DNA from: Thaumasiovibrio occultus
GTDB lineage: Bacteria; Pseudomonadota; Gammaproteobacteria; Enterobacterales; Vibrionaceae
NCBI GenBank assembly: GCA_019703815.1
Contig: AP023052.1
Location: 372,001-436,000, forward strand
Length of the DNA stretch: 64,000 nt
Reading direction: 5' to 3'
This document shows, piece by piece, positions 54,175 through 63,661 of the stretch. Made by a program: the position numbers and the translations under genes. Each line of letters starts with the position of its first letter. Within the stretch, counting starts at the first letter, position 1. The notes below the pieces were generated by a model, which worked only from the letters and a program-made list of their open reading frames with translations, had not been told where the DNA came from and searched no databases.

Positions 54175-55494
54175 ATGTCTGGGAAATCATTGAAGCTGGC
54201 CATCATTGGTGGCGGCAGCAGTTACACCCCCGAGCTCATTGAAGGGGTGATCAAAAGAGCCGATCGTTTACCGGTGCGTGAAATTCATTTGGTCGACGTC
54301 GAGCATGGGCAAGAGAAGCTCGATATTATTTTGGCCTTGTCGCAACGCATGGTGGAAAAAGCCGGCGTTGATATTGCGATCAAAGCGTCGTTGGATCGTA
54401 AAGCGGCGATCAAAGATGCTGACTTCGTGATGACCCAGTTTCGCGTCGGCGGGCTGCAAGCGCGTGCTAACGATGAGCGGATCCCGCTGAAATACGATGT
54501 GATCGGTCAAGAAACCACGGGGCCTGGCGGATTTGCCAAGGCGCTGCGCACCATTCCGGTGATCTTAGATATCTGTAAAGACATTGAAGCGTTAGCGCCG
54601 AATGCGTGGATGCTCAATTTTACTAACCCCGCCGGCTTGGTCACCGAAGCGGTGAACAAACACACCAACGTAAAAACCATTGGCCTGTGTAATGTGCCGG
54701 TCTCGATGAAGATGATGATCTCTGAGATGATGGACTGCCAGCCGGATGAATTGTCGCTCGAATGTGCCGGTCTCAATCACCTGCTGTGGGCGCATCGCGC
54801 TTGGCTTAACGGCGAAGACATTACCGCTCAAGTGCTGGAGAAAGTCGGCGATGGGGCTAACTACAGCATGAAGAACATCCACGAAGAGCCGTGGGATCCT
54901 GCGTTCTTGCGTGCCTTGCAAGCGATCCCGTGTCCGTATCATCGTTATTTCTATCAAACTGATGCGATGTTGGCGGAAGAGAAAGAAACCGCTGCTCATG
55001 GTGGCACCCGTGCCGAGCAAGTGATGGTGACGGAAAAGTCCCTGTTTGAGCTCTACAAAGACGTGAACTTGAAGGATAAGCCTGAAGAGTTAGAGCAGCG
55101 TGGCGGCGCTTACTATTCTGATGCGTCGCTTAATTTGGTCGATGCGATTTACAACAACCAAAACTCATTGCATGTGGTGAACGTCCCGAACAACGGTGCG
55201 ATCCCGTCGCTGCCGGATGATGCGGTGATTGAGTGCACGTCGGTGGTGGGCAGTTGGGGCGCTAAACCGATTTCGTTTGGTAAATTGAGCCCAGCGGTGA
55301 TTGGCTTAATTCAGCAAGTCAAAGCCTATGAAATCCTAACGGTCGAAGCAGCGGTGTACGGTGATTACGATAAGTCATTGATGGCGCTGACGAACAACCC
55401 GCTGGTACCGGATATCACCCGCGCGAAAGCGATTTTGGACGACATCCTGAAAACCAATTATGACTATCTGCCGCAATTTTCTGCACAAGGTTAA
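54175..55494 (+). CDS. chbF: GH4 6-phospho-beta-glucosidase (chitobiose-6-phosphate type)
   Basis: This 439 aa NAD- and Mn-dependent glycosidase of family 4 has the N-terminal dinucleotide loop IIGGGSSYTPELIEG. NFTNPAGLVTEA and the metal ligand Cys in GLCNVPVSMK follow, then GLNHLLWAHRAW. It splits the phosphorylated disaccharide brought in by the PTS. E. coli ChbF acts on both cellobiose- and mono-deacetylated chitobiose-6-phosphate. With chbG in the same operon the chitin dimer is the likelier substrate here. Confidence 0.92.
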   Translation: MSGKSLKLAIIGGGSSYTPELIEGVIKRADRLPVREIHLVDVEHGQEKLDIILALSQRMVEKAGVDIAIKASLDRKAAIKDADFVMTQFRVGGLQARANDERIPLKYDVIGQETTGPGGFAKALRTIPVILDICKDIEALAPNAWMLNFTNPAGLVTEAVNKHTNVKTIGLCNVPVSMKMMISEMMDCQPDELSLECAGLNHLLWAHRAWLNGEDITAQVLEKVGDGANYSMKNIHEEPWDPAFLRALQAIPCPYHRYFYQTDAMLAEEKETAAHGGTRAEQVMVTEKSLFELYKDVNLKDKPEELEQRGGAYYSDASLNLVDAIYNNQNSLHVVNVPNNGAIPSLPDDAVIECTSVVGSWGAKPISFGKLSPAVIGLIQQVKAYEILTVEAAVYGDYDKSLMALTNNPLVPDITRAKAILDDILKTNYDYLPQFSAQG

Positions 55495-55542
55495 CCACAC
55501 GCAGTAACATAACGCGAGATACCACGACGAGCAGGATGAAAT

Positions 55543-56277
55543 ATGGATGTGATCTTTAATGCCGATGATTTTGGCTTAACCCGTGGGGTGAACTTAGGGA
55601 TTGTGGAAGCCCACCAATTGGGGGTCGTGAATTCGACCACCCTCATGGTAGGGATGCCCCACGTGCCACATGCTTGCGAGTTAGCACTCCAAAACCCAAA
55701 GCTGAAGATTGGGGTGCATTTAACGCTGACGGCAGGCAAGCCGTTCACTGATTGGCCAGAGGTGACGGATGCACAGGGGTATTTTCTGCCGCTACCCGCC
55801 TACGACAATACCGCGTTAGATGAGCATAAGATCGGCGATGAACTCGTTGCCCAAATTGAGCGTGCGCGGTTTTTGGGGTTATCGCTGTCGCATCTCGACA
55901 GTCACCACCATGCCCACATGAGTCCGGCAGTGGCGGCGGTCGCGCGCTCAGTAGCGCAGCAATACGATTTACCGCTGCGTGGCAATGGCAATAAAGGCTG
56001 GATAGCGAAAGACTGTCGTTATGTGTTTAGCGATCGCTTCTACGGTGAGGCATTGTCACTCGCCACGCTAGAAGCGGAGATCATTAAGTATCGCTCGCAG
56101 TGTGATGTGATTGAATTTATGTGCCATCCGGCCTTGATTGATAAACCGTTGCAGCAAGTATCCAGTTACTGTTTGCCGCGCACTGAAGAGCTCAGCATTT
56201 TGACCTCGCCGGCGTTGCAAGCCTTGCTGGATAAATATCAATGTCGTGCAACGGATTACACCCAACTTCGGGCATAA
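55543..56277 (+). CDS. chbG: Chitin disaccharide deacetylase ChbG (YdjC family)
   Basis: This 244 aa protein begins MDVIFNADDFGLTRGVNLGI; the metal-binding Asp pair is in ADDFG. It has GVHLTLTAGKP and LSHLDSHHHAHM, with further metal-binding His. In E. coli ChbG removes one acetyl group from chitobiose-6-phosphate so that ChbF can cleave it and the regulator can be induced. It lies 48 bp after chbF. Confidence 0.93.
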   Translation: MDVIFNADDFGLTRGVNLGIVEAHQLGVVNSTTLMVGMPHVPHACELALQNPKLKIGVHLTLTAGKPFTDWPEVTDAQGYFLPLPAYDNTALDEHKIGDELVAQIERARFLGLSLSHLDSHHHAHMSPAVAAVARSVAQQYDLPLRGNGNKGWIAKDCRYVFSDRFYGEALSLATLEAEIIKYRSQCDVIEFMCHPALIDKPLQQVSSYCLPRTEELSILTSPALQALLDKYQCRATDYTQLRA

Positions 56278-56538
56278 CGACCGTGAGATCTCGTTGTGAG
56301 TGAAGATGGGTTTGCAAGCCAAGGCGGTGGAAATTGTTCAAGTCGCTAGCGGTTTGGCGACGCCATAGTGTTACCTTAACTCTGGAATGGGGAGATATCT
56401 CCTGATTTGCAACTTTTCTGCTTGTGGGCAGAGTGTTTTATCAAGTAGAAAGGTTGCGTTTTTTCTTAATGACGAAGCGGTTGATAGCCGGACGTCACAG
56501 TCTTTTTCTTCTAATTAATTCTGCAGTGAGACCACCCT

Positions 56539-57552
56539 ATGGCCAGTATAAAAGATGTGGCGGAGCGAGCGGGCGTTAATCGCTCAACCGTTTCGAGGAT
56601 CATCAATGGGGAAGGGAAGTTCCGATCGGACACTCGCCGTAAAGTCGAGCAAGCGATGGCGGAGCTCAATTACCGCCCAAGTGCGATTGCGCGTAGCTTG
56701 GCCACTTCATCAACAAACATGGTCGGGCTGCTGGTAACCTATTATACCGGTGGCTTTTTTGGCGCCATGATGGAGAAGGTGCAGGCCGAGCTTGATGAGC
56801 ATAAGAAATTTCTGATCACCGTCCAAGGCCATCACTGCATTGAGGGTGAACGTGAAGCGGTGAGACGTTTCGATGATTTGCGTTGCGATGGGTTTATTTT
56901 GAACTCGCGTCATTTAAGCGATGACGAGCTGCGAGAAATGGCGCAATCGGCGCGCCCGTTTGTGTTAATTGATCGGGTGGTGGAAGGGTTAGAAGATCGC
57001 TGCATTACCTTTAACCATTTTGCCGCCAGTGAACTGATTGTCGAGCATCTGTTGGCTCAAGGCCACCAACACATTGGCTGTATTTCTGGGCCTATTCACC
57101 GTACCAATGCACGCAATCGCCTGCGTGGCTATCAAGCTGCCATGCGCGCGGCGGGCATTGAGCCCAAACCCACTATGATGGCGGAAGGCGATTATGGCCG
57201 CGAAAGTGGTTATGCAGCGGCAAAGCAGCTGCTCAGTGCGCACCCTGATCTCACTGCCATTTACTCTTGTAGCGAAGAGATGACCTCGGGCTTATTGCAA
57301 TATTTGTATGAGCGCAAGATTGAGGTGCCTTCGCAGATCTCTGTGGTGAGTTATGACAGTGTTGATTTGTGCTCGAGCTTCTATCCGCAAGTGAGTGCGG
57401 TACATTTCCCGATTGGCGAGATGTCCCACGCTGCCGTCAAACTGCTCGCAGGATTAATGGCAAGGCCGTCGGCAGAGACGGCTCTTGCTGAGCTGAAAAC
57501 TCACTTTGAGCCCAGTCTGAAACTGCGCCGCGCGGATCAACCCATCGTGTAG
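56539..57552 (+). CDS. LacI family transcriptional regulator of the chb operon
   Basis: This 337 aa protein has an N-terminal helix-turn-helix (ASIKDVAERAGVNRSTVSRI) and hinge (PSAIARSLAT). The periplasmic-binding-protein-like sensor has GYQAAMRAAGI, AIYSCSEEMTSGLLQYL and SVVSYDS. It probably binds the two AGCGCAACCGGTTGCGCT operators upstream of chbB; such central-CG palindromes are typical LacI-family sites. Enteric chb operons use the AraC-type ChbR instead, so control differs here. The 261 bp gap after chbG includes the palindrome GGAGATATCTCC near 56391 and no gene. Confidence 0.92.
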   Translation: MASIKDVAERAGVNRSTVSRIINGEGKFRSDTRRKVEQAMAELNYRPSAIARSLATSSTNMVGLLVTYYTGGFFGAMMEKVQAELDEHKKFLITVQGHHCIEGEREAVRRFDDLRCDGFILNSRHLSDDELREMAQSARPFVLIDRVVEGLEDRCITFNHFAASELIVEHLLAQGHQHIGCISGPIHRTNARNRLRGYQAAMRAAGIEPKPTMMAEGDYGRESGYAAAKQLLSAHPDLTAIYSCSEEMTSGLLQYLYERKIEVPSQISVVSYDSVDLCSSFYPQVSAVHFPIGEMSHAAVKLLAGLMARPSAETALAELKTHFEPSLKLRRADQPIV

Positions 57553-57595
57553 TCGGTGGCGTTATGACGCGCCCTAGGCGGACGGTCAAAACGAG

Positions 57596-57835
57596 TTAAC
57601 TGAGCGGCTGGCGATCAATCTTTGCCGCAATGTGCGCGGCGAGTTGGCGAATTTTCGGTAGCACTAAGATATTCATGGTTAACGCCACTGGCCACGCCAT
57701 CGAGAAACTGCGCGCCCAGCGCAAATGCCACTCGCTGTCGATGCCCGTGTTAATCGAGGTCAGGACGCCTGACATACATAGCGCCATGGTGAGCGAGGAG
57801 AGGATGGCGGTTGTCCAAAATTGGGTGCGGGTCAT
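57596..57835 (-). CDS. DUF2798 small membrane protein
   Basis: The 79 aa protein has two membrane helices (about 8-28 and 42-62) and the DUF2798 pattern SMAWPVALTMNILVLPKIRQLA. AAGGAGA stands five bases before ATG 57835; the longer frame starts ahead of that site. The function is unknown. It is divergent from a LysR gene, a frequent pairing for this family, and may be its target. Confidence 0.82.
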   Translation of the reverse strand: MTRTQFWTTAILSSLTMALCMSGVLTSINTGIDSEWHLRWARSFSMAWPVALTMNILVLPKIRQLAAHIAAKIDRQPLS

Positions 57836-57915
57836 GGGATTCTCCTTCTCTGTGATCATGTTGAGTCATACTCTATACTTTCCCGTAATTGGAAAAAATA
57901 GGGATAAATGCAAGC

Positions 57916-58803
57916 GTGGATTCAATATTTGGAAGTGTTGACGATCTCTACTTATTCTGCGAAGTGGTCAAGGCAGGTAGCCTTCAAGGGGCGGCGACAC
58001 GTCTAGGTCAGCCAGTATCGACCTTGTCGCGTCGGCTAACTCAGTTAGAGAAGCGACTGCAGGTGCGCTTGTTAGAGCGCCGTGGGCGCGAATTGATGCC
58101 GACTGATACCGGTCAGCGGTTATACGAGCAAGTGGCGTATCCGTTATACCAAGCGAACGATGCGGTGGTTGAAGTGCTAGAGGCTGAGCATCAGGTGCGC
58201 GGGCATTTGCGCTTTGTGTGCCCAGCGACCATGTACCACAGCAAGTTACGCTTTGTAATTGAGCAGTTCATGCAAGACTACCCTGAAGTGACGCTCGATA
58301 TTCAGCTCAATTTAACGGATGTATCGCCCGAAACTGAGCGTGATGTGATCATCAGTTTTAATCGTGGTGAACGCAGCGATATTATTGCTCGGCCGCTGTT
58401 TACGGCCCATTATCAGGTGATGGTTAGTCGACGGTTTTGGGGAGATCGCGCTATGCCGAATTCATTGAGTGAGCTAGCCGAGCAGCCGTGGATCACCCTG
58501 CCGCACAAAGAAATGTTTCGCGTGGATGGACAACGTTATCAAGTGTCGGCGCGCATGGTGGTGAATGATGTTGAAATGCTAAAAAGCGCGGTTAAGGCAG
58601 GTTTAGGTATTGCCGCTATTCCGGTGCACCATCTGAGCGCCGATGACACTGACTTGATCCCGCTGTTTCCTGATCTAACCCTTGAGCCTCGCCAAGCGTG
58701 GCTGATGTATCGCCAGCGTTTGTATCAACCGAAAGCCCTGGCGCTGCTGATAGCGCGTCTGACACAAGATGGCATGTGGCAAGAAACGGTGTGCGGTGAA
58801 TAA
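57916..58803 (+). CDS. LysR family transcriptional regulator
   Basis: The protein has about 295 aa with an N-terminal winged helix (DDLYLFCEVVKAGSLQGAATRL, SRRLTQLEKRLQVRLLERRGR). A substrate-binding domain follows (GHLRFVCPATMYHSKL, VKAGLGIAAIP). I prefer GTG 57916, which has AGGGA about ten bases upstream, over TTG 57889. It shares an 80 bp control region with the DUF2798 gene, so it probably regulates that gene and itself. The ligand is unknown. Confidence 0.9.
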   Translation: MDSIFGSVDDLYLFCEVVKAGSLQGAATRLGQPVSTLSRRLTQLEKRLQVRLLERRGRELMPTDTGQRLYEQVAYPLYQANDAVVEVLEAEHQVRGHLRFVCPATMYHSKLRFVIEQFMQDYPEVTLDIQLNLTDVSPETERDVIISFNRGERSDIIARPLFTAHYQVMVSRRFWGDRAMPNSLSELAEQPWITLPHKEMFRVDGQRYQVSARMVVNDVEMLKSAVKAGLGIAAIPVHHLSADDTDLIPLFPDLTLEPRQAWLMYRQRLYQPKALALLIARLTQDGMWQETVCGE

Positions 58804-58974
58804 CCGTATCGATTTTCATTTTTGTCAGTAGAAAAGGGCGAAGTTGTCTATCCTTAAGACGAGAACACTCAACTTAAGTAATTAATGTTCAAGTGGTTAA
58901 TAGCATTGTCGATGTGTCGCTTCAGTGGTTAAGGGTAAAGCCTTCGTTGAGAGCGTTTTACAGTGAGGTGTGTA

Positions 58975-59382
58975 ATGAGCCAACTTCGTCCCTATTTGTT
59001 CTTCTCCGGTGCGTGTGAGCAAGCCTTGGTGTTTTACACCGAATGTTTTGGCGGAGAAGTGGTGAGTAAAATGTACTTTTCAGAGGCGCCTACGCCGATG
59101 GAAGGTGCGAATCCCGATTGGGTAATGCATGCCGAATTTAAAGGGCCTGATTTCTCGTTGTTGATGTCGGATGGTATGTTTCCTGCCAGCGCGGAAGGCT
59201 CCAATATGGCGCTGTGCTTGGAGTTAACGGACACAGCCATTCAAACGCAATGGTTTGATGCCTTAGCGCAAGAAGGCGTGGTGATCATGCCGTTGGCAGA
59301 CACGTTCTGGGGCGCACGCTTTGGTCAGGTGCGAGACAAATTCGGCGTCCGTTGGATGCTGCATTGCACTTTGTCGAACTAG
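58975..59382 (+). CDS. VOC superfamily protein, PhnB-like
   Basis: The 135 aa protein has the PhnB/glyoxalase-like start SQLRPYLFFSGACEQALVFYTECFGGE. Two beta-alpha-beta-beta units follow, ending WGARFGQVRDKFGVRWMLHC. Members lack one defined reaction (some are resistance or isomerase proteins). GAGG precedes ATG 58975. Confidence 0.85.
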   Translation: MSQLRPYLFFSGACEQALVFYTECFGGEVVSKMYFSEAPTPMEGANPDWVMHAEFKGPDFSLLMSDGMFPASAEGSNMALCLELTDTAIQTQWFDALAQEGVVIMPLADTFWGARFGQVRDKFGVRWMLHCTLSN

Positions 59383-59394
59383 GCCAAGCTAGGA

Positions 59395-59553
59395 AAGCTA
59401 AGTAAAACACAAACGAATACAACACAAGAAAAAGCACGGCAACGAGAAACAAAACGAAAGTAATAGAAAAACGATAAGAATAGCGTAAAGCAAAAAGTAA
59501 TAAGAAAAGACGAGAAAGAGAAAAGGCTGCGGCCTATCGGGGGATACCGCAGC
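59395..59553. other. A/G-rich stretch ending in a long hairpin
   Basis: From about 59395 to 59525 the plus strand is nearly all A and G with scattered C and T, and it has no gene. It ends in GCTGCGG-CC-TATC, GGGG, GATA-CCGCAGC (59526-59553), a strong stem without a T-run. Confidence 0.5.
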
Positions 59554-59571
59554 AAAACAAGAAAGTACTAC

Positions 59572-59597
59572 AAAAAAAAGGCAGCCCGAAGGCTACC
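59572..59597 (-). terminator. Terminator of the phosphohexomutase gene
   Basis: Minus strand GGTAGCC, TTCG, GGCTGCC then eight T. Confidence 0.82.
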
Positions 59598-59657
59598 GAT
59601 ATCGCCAAACCCACTTTTTGACCCTAGGGCTGGTGATCAACTAAGTAACAGCTACGT

Positions 59658-59693
59658 GGAACAAAACAGCGGTTGTGCTTGCTGTTTTGTTCC
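59658..59693. repeat. Perfect 13 bp inverted repeat
   Basis: GGAACAAAACAGC (59658-59670) and GCTGTTTTGTTCC (59681-59693) around a 10-base loop. It lies between the phosphohexomutase stop and its terminator. There is no T-run, so it is not an ordinary terminator. Confidence 0.8.
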
Positions 59694-59741
59694 GGGCTCA
59701 AGCTCCCTTCGCAGGGAAATGATCTCAAGGAGTTGAAAATA

Positions 59742-61157
59742 TTACGCTTGTAGGAAGAATTCACGCATTTGCGCGACAACCGCTTCGGCGGTTGGTTGAT
59801 CTTCCATTTCGGCAAACAGACGCAATAGCGGCTCAGTGCCTGAGAAACGAGCCAGTGCCCAGCCGCCATTCTTGAAGTACACCTTCAAGCCGTCGGCATA
59901 GCTGACTTTCTCGATCTCAAATGCAAATTCTGGCAATGCTTTTTCCACGTAGATCTTGTCGTGGATAGCGGGTTTCAGGCTGGCTTTAAAGGTGCAGTCA
60001 CCTTCAGCGGTGTACGCAAAGCCGTACTTGTCGTAGATTTCACCCAGCAATTCAGACAATTTCTTGCCGGTCACGCTGATCATCTCGACCAATAGGCTTG
60101 AGGCAAACACGCCATCTTTACCTTTGATGTGACCACGGATCGTTAAACCACCCGAGCTTTCACCACCGATCAAAGAATCATCCGCTTCCATTTGCGAGCT
60201 GATGTGTTTGAAACCAACCGGCACTTCAAAGCTCTTCTCGCCGTGATCGTCTGCGATCTTGTCAAGAATGTGGGTGGTTGCGATGTTACGTACCACTGAG
60301 CCCTTCCAGCCTTTGTATTCCAGTAGGTAGTAGTAAAGCAGCATCAGTACTTCGTTCGGGTGAATGAAGTTCCCTTTCTCGTCGATAATACCGAGACGGT
60401 CAGCATCGCCATCGGTACCGATACCGATGTCATAACCTTTTGAAGCGACAAGGTGCTTCAAGCGGTAGAGTGTTGCTGCGCTTGGTGATGGCATCATGCC
60501 GCCAAACGATGGGTTTTCACTGTCGTTGATGACGTCAACATCACAACGGCCGGTGATTAATACGGTTTGTAGGGCGTTTTTCGCTACGCCGAACATTGGG
60601 TCGATCAACACGCGTAGGTTCGCTTTTTTAATCGCTTCCATGTCGATAGCGTTCACGATGGAATCAACGAACTCGTTCATTGGGTTGATCTCAGTGATCA
60701 ACTTATCGTTGATGGCATCTTCGTAATCGCAAAGCTTAACGTCATCGGCGGTTAGATTGGCGATTTGCGCTTCGATCTTTTGGGTGATCACTTCATCGGC
60801 ATCGCGTCCACCTTTGATGAACACTTTAATGCCGTTGTAATCTGCTGGGTTGTGCGATGCGGTGATACATGCAGAGTAATCAGCGTTAATCTCTTTTGCT
60901 TGGAACATTACAACCGGGGTTGGAACGTATTTGTTAACAAAGCTGACAGCAACGCCATTCGCGGCCATTACTTCAGCAAACCAACGCGCCGCTTTGTCAG
61001 ACAGGAAACGACGGTCATAACCAATTACAAAACCATTATTTTCTACTTTCTCGTTGAGCATGATATTGGCCAAAGCCTGCGCAACAAGACGAACGTTATC
61101 ACGGGTAAATTCTTCACCGATAAAGGCGCGCCAGCCGCCGGTACCAAACTGAATCAT
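59742..61157 (-). CDS. Alpha-D-phosphohexomutase (chitobiose operon type)
   Basis: This 471 aa four-domain phosphohexomutase has the N-terminal FGTGGWRAFIGEEF and the active serine loop ITASHNPADYNGIK. The metal loop is GTDGDADRLGIID and the sugar loop GGESSGGLTIRGH. The phosphate-binding end is ARFSGTEPLLRL. In vibrios this gene sits with chitobiose phosphorylase, and the expected role is converting GlcNAc-1-phosphate to GlcNAc-6-phosphate. Phosphoglucomutase or phosphomannomutase activity is also possible from sequence. It follows the phosphorylase gene by about 65 bp. Confidence 0.9.
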   Translation of the reverse strand: MIQFGTGGWRAFIGEEFTRDNVRLVAQALANIMLNEKVENNGFVIGYDRRFLSDKAARWFAEVMAANGVAVSFVNKYVPTPVVMFQAKEINADYSACITASHNPADYNGIKVFIKGGRDADEVITQKIEAQIANLTADDVKLCDYEDAINDKLITEINPMNEFVDSIVNAIDMEAIKKANLRVLIDPMFGVAKNALQTVLITGRCDVDVINDSENPSFGGMMPSPSAATLYRLKHLVASKGYDIGIGTDGDADRLGIIDEKGNFIHPNEVLMLLYYYLLEYKGWKGSVVRNIATTHILDKIADDHGEKSFEVPVGFKHISSQMEADDSLIGGESSGGLTIRGHIKGKDGVFASSLLVEMISVTGKKLSELLGEIYDKYGFAYTAEGDCTFKASLKPAIHDKIYVEKALPEFAFEIEKVSYADGLKVYFKNGGWALARFSGTEPLLRLFAEMEDQPTAEAVVAQMREFFLQA

Positions 61158-61222
61158 GGTGAACTCCTAAACATGCATCTCAATCAAAAAAGGCAGCAGC
61201 GAATGCTGCTGCCTGAAAGGGC

Positions 61223-63631
61223 TTAGCCCAGAACAACGACGACGTCGTTCACGCTACCTGCAGGTTGTGCAGGGATCGCGCCGCCTTCAATCGCTTCACC
61301 GTTCAGAGTGATAGACTTAACGCCTTTGCTCACGCCGTTCGGGTTTTGTACTTTGATTTGGTAAGTTGCATCACGCCACTCACGGTTCACTTCAAAACCA
61401 GGCCAGCTCGTTGGGATACATGGGTCAACGATCAAGCCGTCGAAACCAGTTTGTACACCCAAGATGAAGTTAGTTACCGCGAAGTATGCCCAACCTGACG
61501 TACCGGTTAGCCATGGGTGGTTTGCACGGCCATGGTTTTCGTGGTCGCGGCCCATGATGAACTGTACGTATGAGTAAGGTTCAGCAATACGCTTCTCGAT
61601 GATGTCGTTTTGGTTGTACGGGTTCAGTGCATCGTAGAACTTCATTGCACGGTCACCACGGCCCAGTTTGGTTTCTGCAACCCAAGCCCATGGGTTTGGA
61701 TGCGAGAAGATCGCGCCGTTTTCTTTCACGCCTTGGTATACGCGTGTAACGAAACCGATGTCATCGTTTGGCGTTGCGAACGATGGCGAGTTCAGGTGCA
61801 GACCGTATTCACAGAATAGGTTCTCATCAACCGCGTCCATTGCTTTCGCGCCACGCTCTTGTGAAGCCATGCCTGACAGTACTGCTAGGGTGTTTGACTC
61901 AAGGTGGATACGACCTTCAGCTTGTTGCGCGGTACCGATCTTGTCACCGTCTTTAGTCAGACCACGGATGTACCAGCCACCCTCGTCATCCCAAAGGTGC
62001 GTTTCACACGCTTCACGAACGTTCGCTGCCATTACGGTGTATTTCTGAACGTCTTCTTCGTTACCGCGGTGTTTCGCCAGCTCGATGAACTCTTGAAGTG
62101 CCCAGAAGTGCAGGAATGAAACCATGGCTGATTCACCGCCGCCTAGGTTCAAACAGTCGTTCCAGTCTGCGCGTAGACCTTTACAGATACCGGTTTGACC
62201 GACGTATTCTGCAGAGAAATCTAGCGCTGCTTTCATGTGCTCATAAACAGTTGCGTTGCCGCCATCTGCGTATGGGATTGACTCATCAAGGAAGCTCTCT
62301 TCACCCGTTTCTTGGATGAAGTTGATGATGGTCGGTACGATCCATAGGTGGTCATCAGAACAGGTATCTTCGATGCCGTGGATTTTATCGTCGTCACTTG
62401 GGGTCGGAACAACCGTTGGTGATTTCGATGGCTCAACATCGGCTTTCTCTGGATCGAACCAATCTGGATCGAATAGGTGTAGACCGTAACCTGCTTTTAC
62501 TTGACCACGTAGTAGGTCAACCAGACGCTTACGCGTCATCGCAGGGTTAGAGTGTGGTACTGAAATCGCATCTTGCGCGGTATCACGGTAGCCCAGACCA
62601 GTACGGCCGCCAACTTCGATGAATGAAGCAAAACGAGACCATACAACACAGGTTTCTGCTTGATACAGCGTCCATGCGTTGATCATGGTGTCTAGGCCTT
62701 CGTTAGGCGATTTCACTTGGAACTTGTTACAACGGCTGTTCCAGTGCTCTTTGATGTCAGCGAATGCGGCATCAACGTTAGCAAGATCTTGATATTTTGC
62801 ACGTAGACGTTGGCCTTCGCCTTTACCGATACCTAGAACAAACGTAAAGCGGATTTCTTCACCAGGTTGGATAACGAATTGCTTGTGTAGAGAACCACAG
62901 TGGTTGTAACAGGTTTGAACGTGGTTAGAACAACGACCTTTTTCAACCGCAATTGGGTTGGCTTCGTCGCGGTACATACCAAGGAACGTATCACGTTGGC
63001 CATCGTAGCTATCTGGTTCGAAGCTCGATGCCATGAAGTAGTAGCCTTCTTTTTCGTTGGTGTTGTAGTACAAATCGTACTCGATCACACCATCGTTGTA
63101 AGATGTGCCAGCAGAGTAAAGGCTCATCTGGTGGTTCTGGTTGTCAGACTTAATGTGGCTGAACGAGAACTCAACGAAAGAGAATGCGCTGATCGTACGT
63201 GGCTTGTCGCCGTCGTTTTTGATTTTTACATCCCAAACTTGCGCGTCTTCACCCTTAGGAACGAATAGTGTTTTCTCTGCGGTGATACCGTTGTATTCAC
63301 ACTTGAACTTAGAGTAAGACAGGCCGTGACGGACTTCGTAGCTCGCTTCTTCTAAGCTTTTCGCTACTGGTTGCCATGAGATAGACCAGAAGTCACCTGT
63401 TTCGTCGTCACGTAGGTACACATAGTGACCTGGGCGATCTAGGGTCGCGTTTGGACGGAATTTGGTAACGCGGTTGTATTCAGGGCTGTTATAGAAAGAG
63501 TAACCACCCGCATTGTGAGAGATAACAGTACAGAACTTTTCTGTACCCAAGTAGTTGGTCCAAGGAGCAGGGACATCAGGGCGAGTGATAACATATTCGC
63601 GGTTGTCGTTATCAAAATAGCCGTATTTCAT
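61223..63631 (-). CDS. chbP: N,N'-diacetylchitobiose phosphorylase (GH94)
   Basis: The 802 aa protein has the same length as the Vibrio proteolyticus enzyme. Its catalytic Asp falls at residue 492 in RADWNDCLNLGGGES, the position I recall for that enzyme. Other GH94 features are GGRTGLGYRDTAQDA and IEDTCSDDHLW. The C-terminal region has HPWLTGTSGWAYFAVTNFILG. It splits chitobiose with phosphate into GlcNAc-1-phosphate and GlcNAc in the cytoplasm. In V. cholerae the equivalent operon is under ChiS control. It lies between the hexosaminidase and phosphohexomutase genes. Confidence 0.94.
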   Translation of the reverse strand: MKYGYFDNDNREYVITRPDVPAPWTNYLGTEKFCTVISHNAGGYSFYNSPEYNRVTKFRPNATLDRPGHYVYLRDDETGDFWSISWQPVAKSLEEASYEVRHGLSYSKFKCEYNGITAEKTLFVPKGEDAQVWDVKIKNDGDKPRTISAFSFVEFSFSHIKSDNQNHQMSLYSAGTSYNDGVIEYDLYYNTNEKEGYYFMASSFEPDSYDGQRDTFLGMYRDEANPIAVEKGRCSNHVQTCYNHCGSLHKQFVIQPGEEIRFTFVLGIGKGEGQRLRAKYQDLANVDAAFADIKEHWNSRCNKFQVKSPNEGLDTMINAWTLYQAETCVVWSRFASFIEVGGRTGLGYRDTAQDAISVPHSNPAMTRKRLVDLLRGQVKAGYGLHLFDPDWFDPEKADVEPSKSPTVVPTPSDDDKIHGIEDTCSDDHLWIVPTIINFIQETGEESFLDESIPYADGGNATVYEHMKAALDFSAEYVGQTGICKGLRADWNDCLNLGGGESAMVSFLHFWALQEFIELAKHRGNEEDVQKYTVMAANVREACETHLWDDEGGWYIRGLTKDGDKIGTAQQAEGRIHLESNTLAVLSGMASQERGAKAMDAVDENLFCEYGLHLNSPSFATPNDDIGFVTRVYQGVKENGAIFSHPNPWAWVAETKLGRGDRAMKFYDALNPYNQNDIIEKRIAEPYSYVQFIMGRDHENHGRANHPWLTGTSGWAYFAVTNFILGVQTGFDGLIVDPCIPTSWPGFEVNREWRDATYQIKVQNPNGVSKGVKSITLNGEAIEGGAIPAQPAGSVNDVVVVLG

Positions 63632-63661
63632 TAGTACTATCCTTTGCGTAATAATCAGAAA

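Noticed and set aside
50988-57552. Integrative island inserted at tRNA-Leu
   Set aside because: No integrase, no direct repeat of the tRNA 3' end seen, and the chb genes resemble Vibrio core-type genes.
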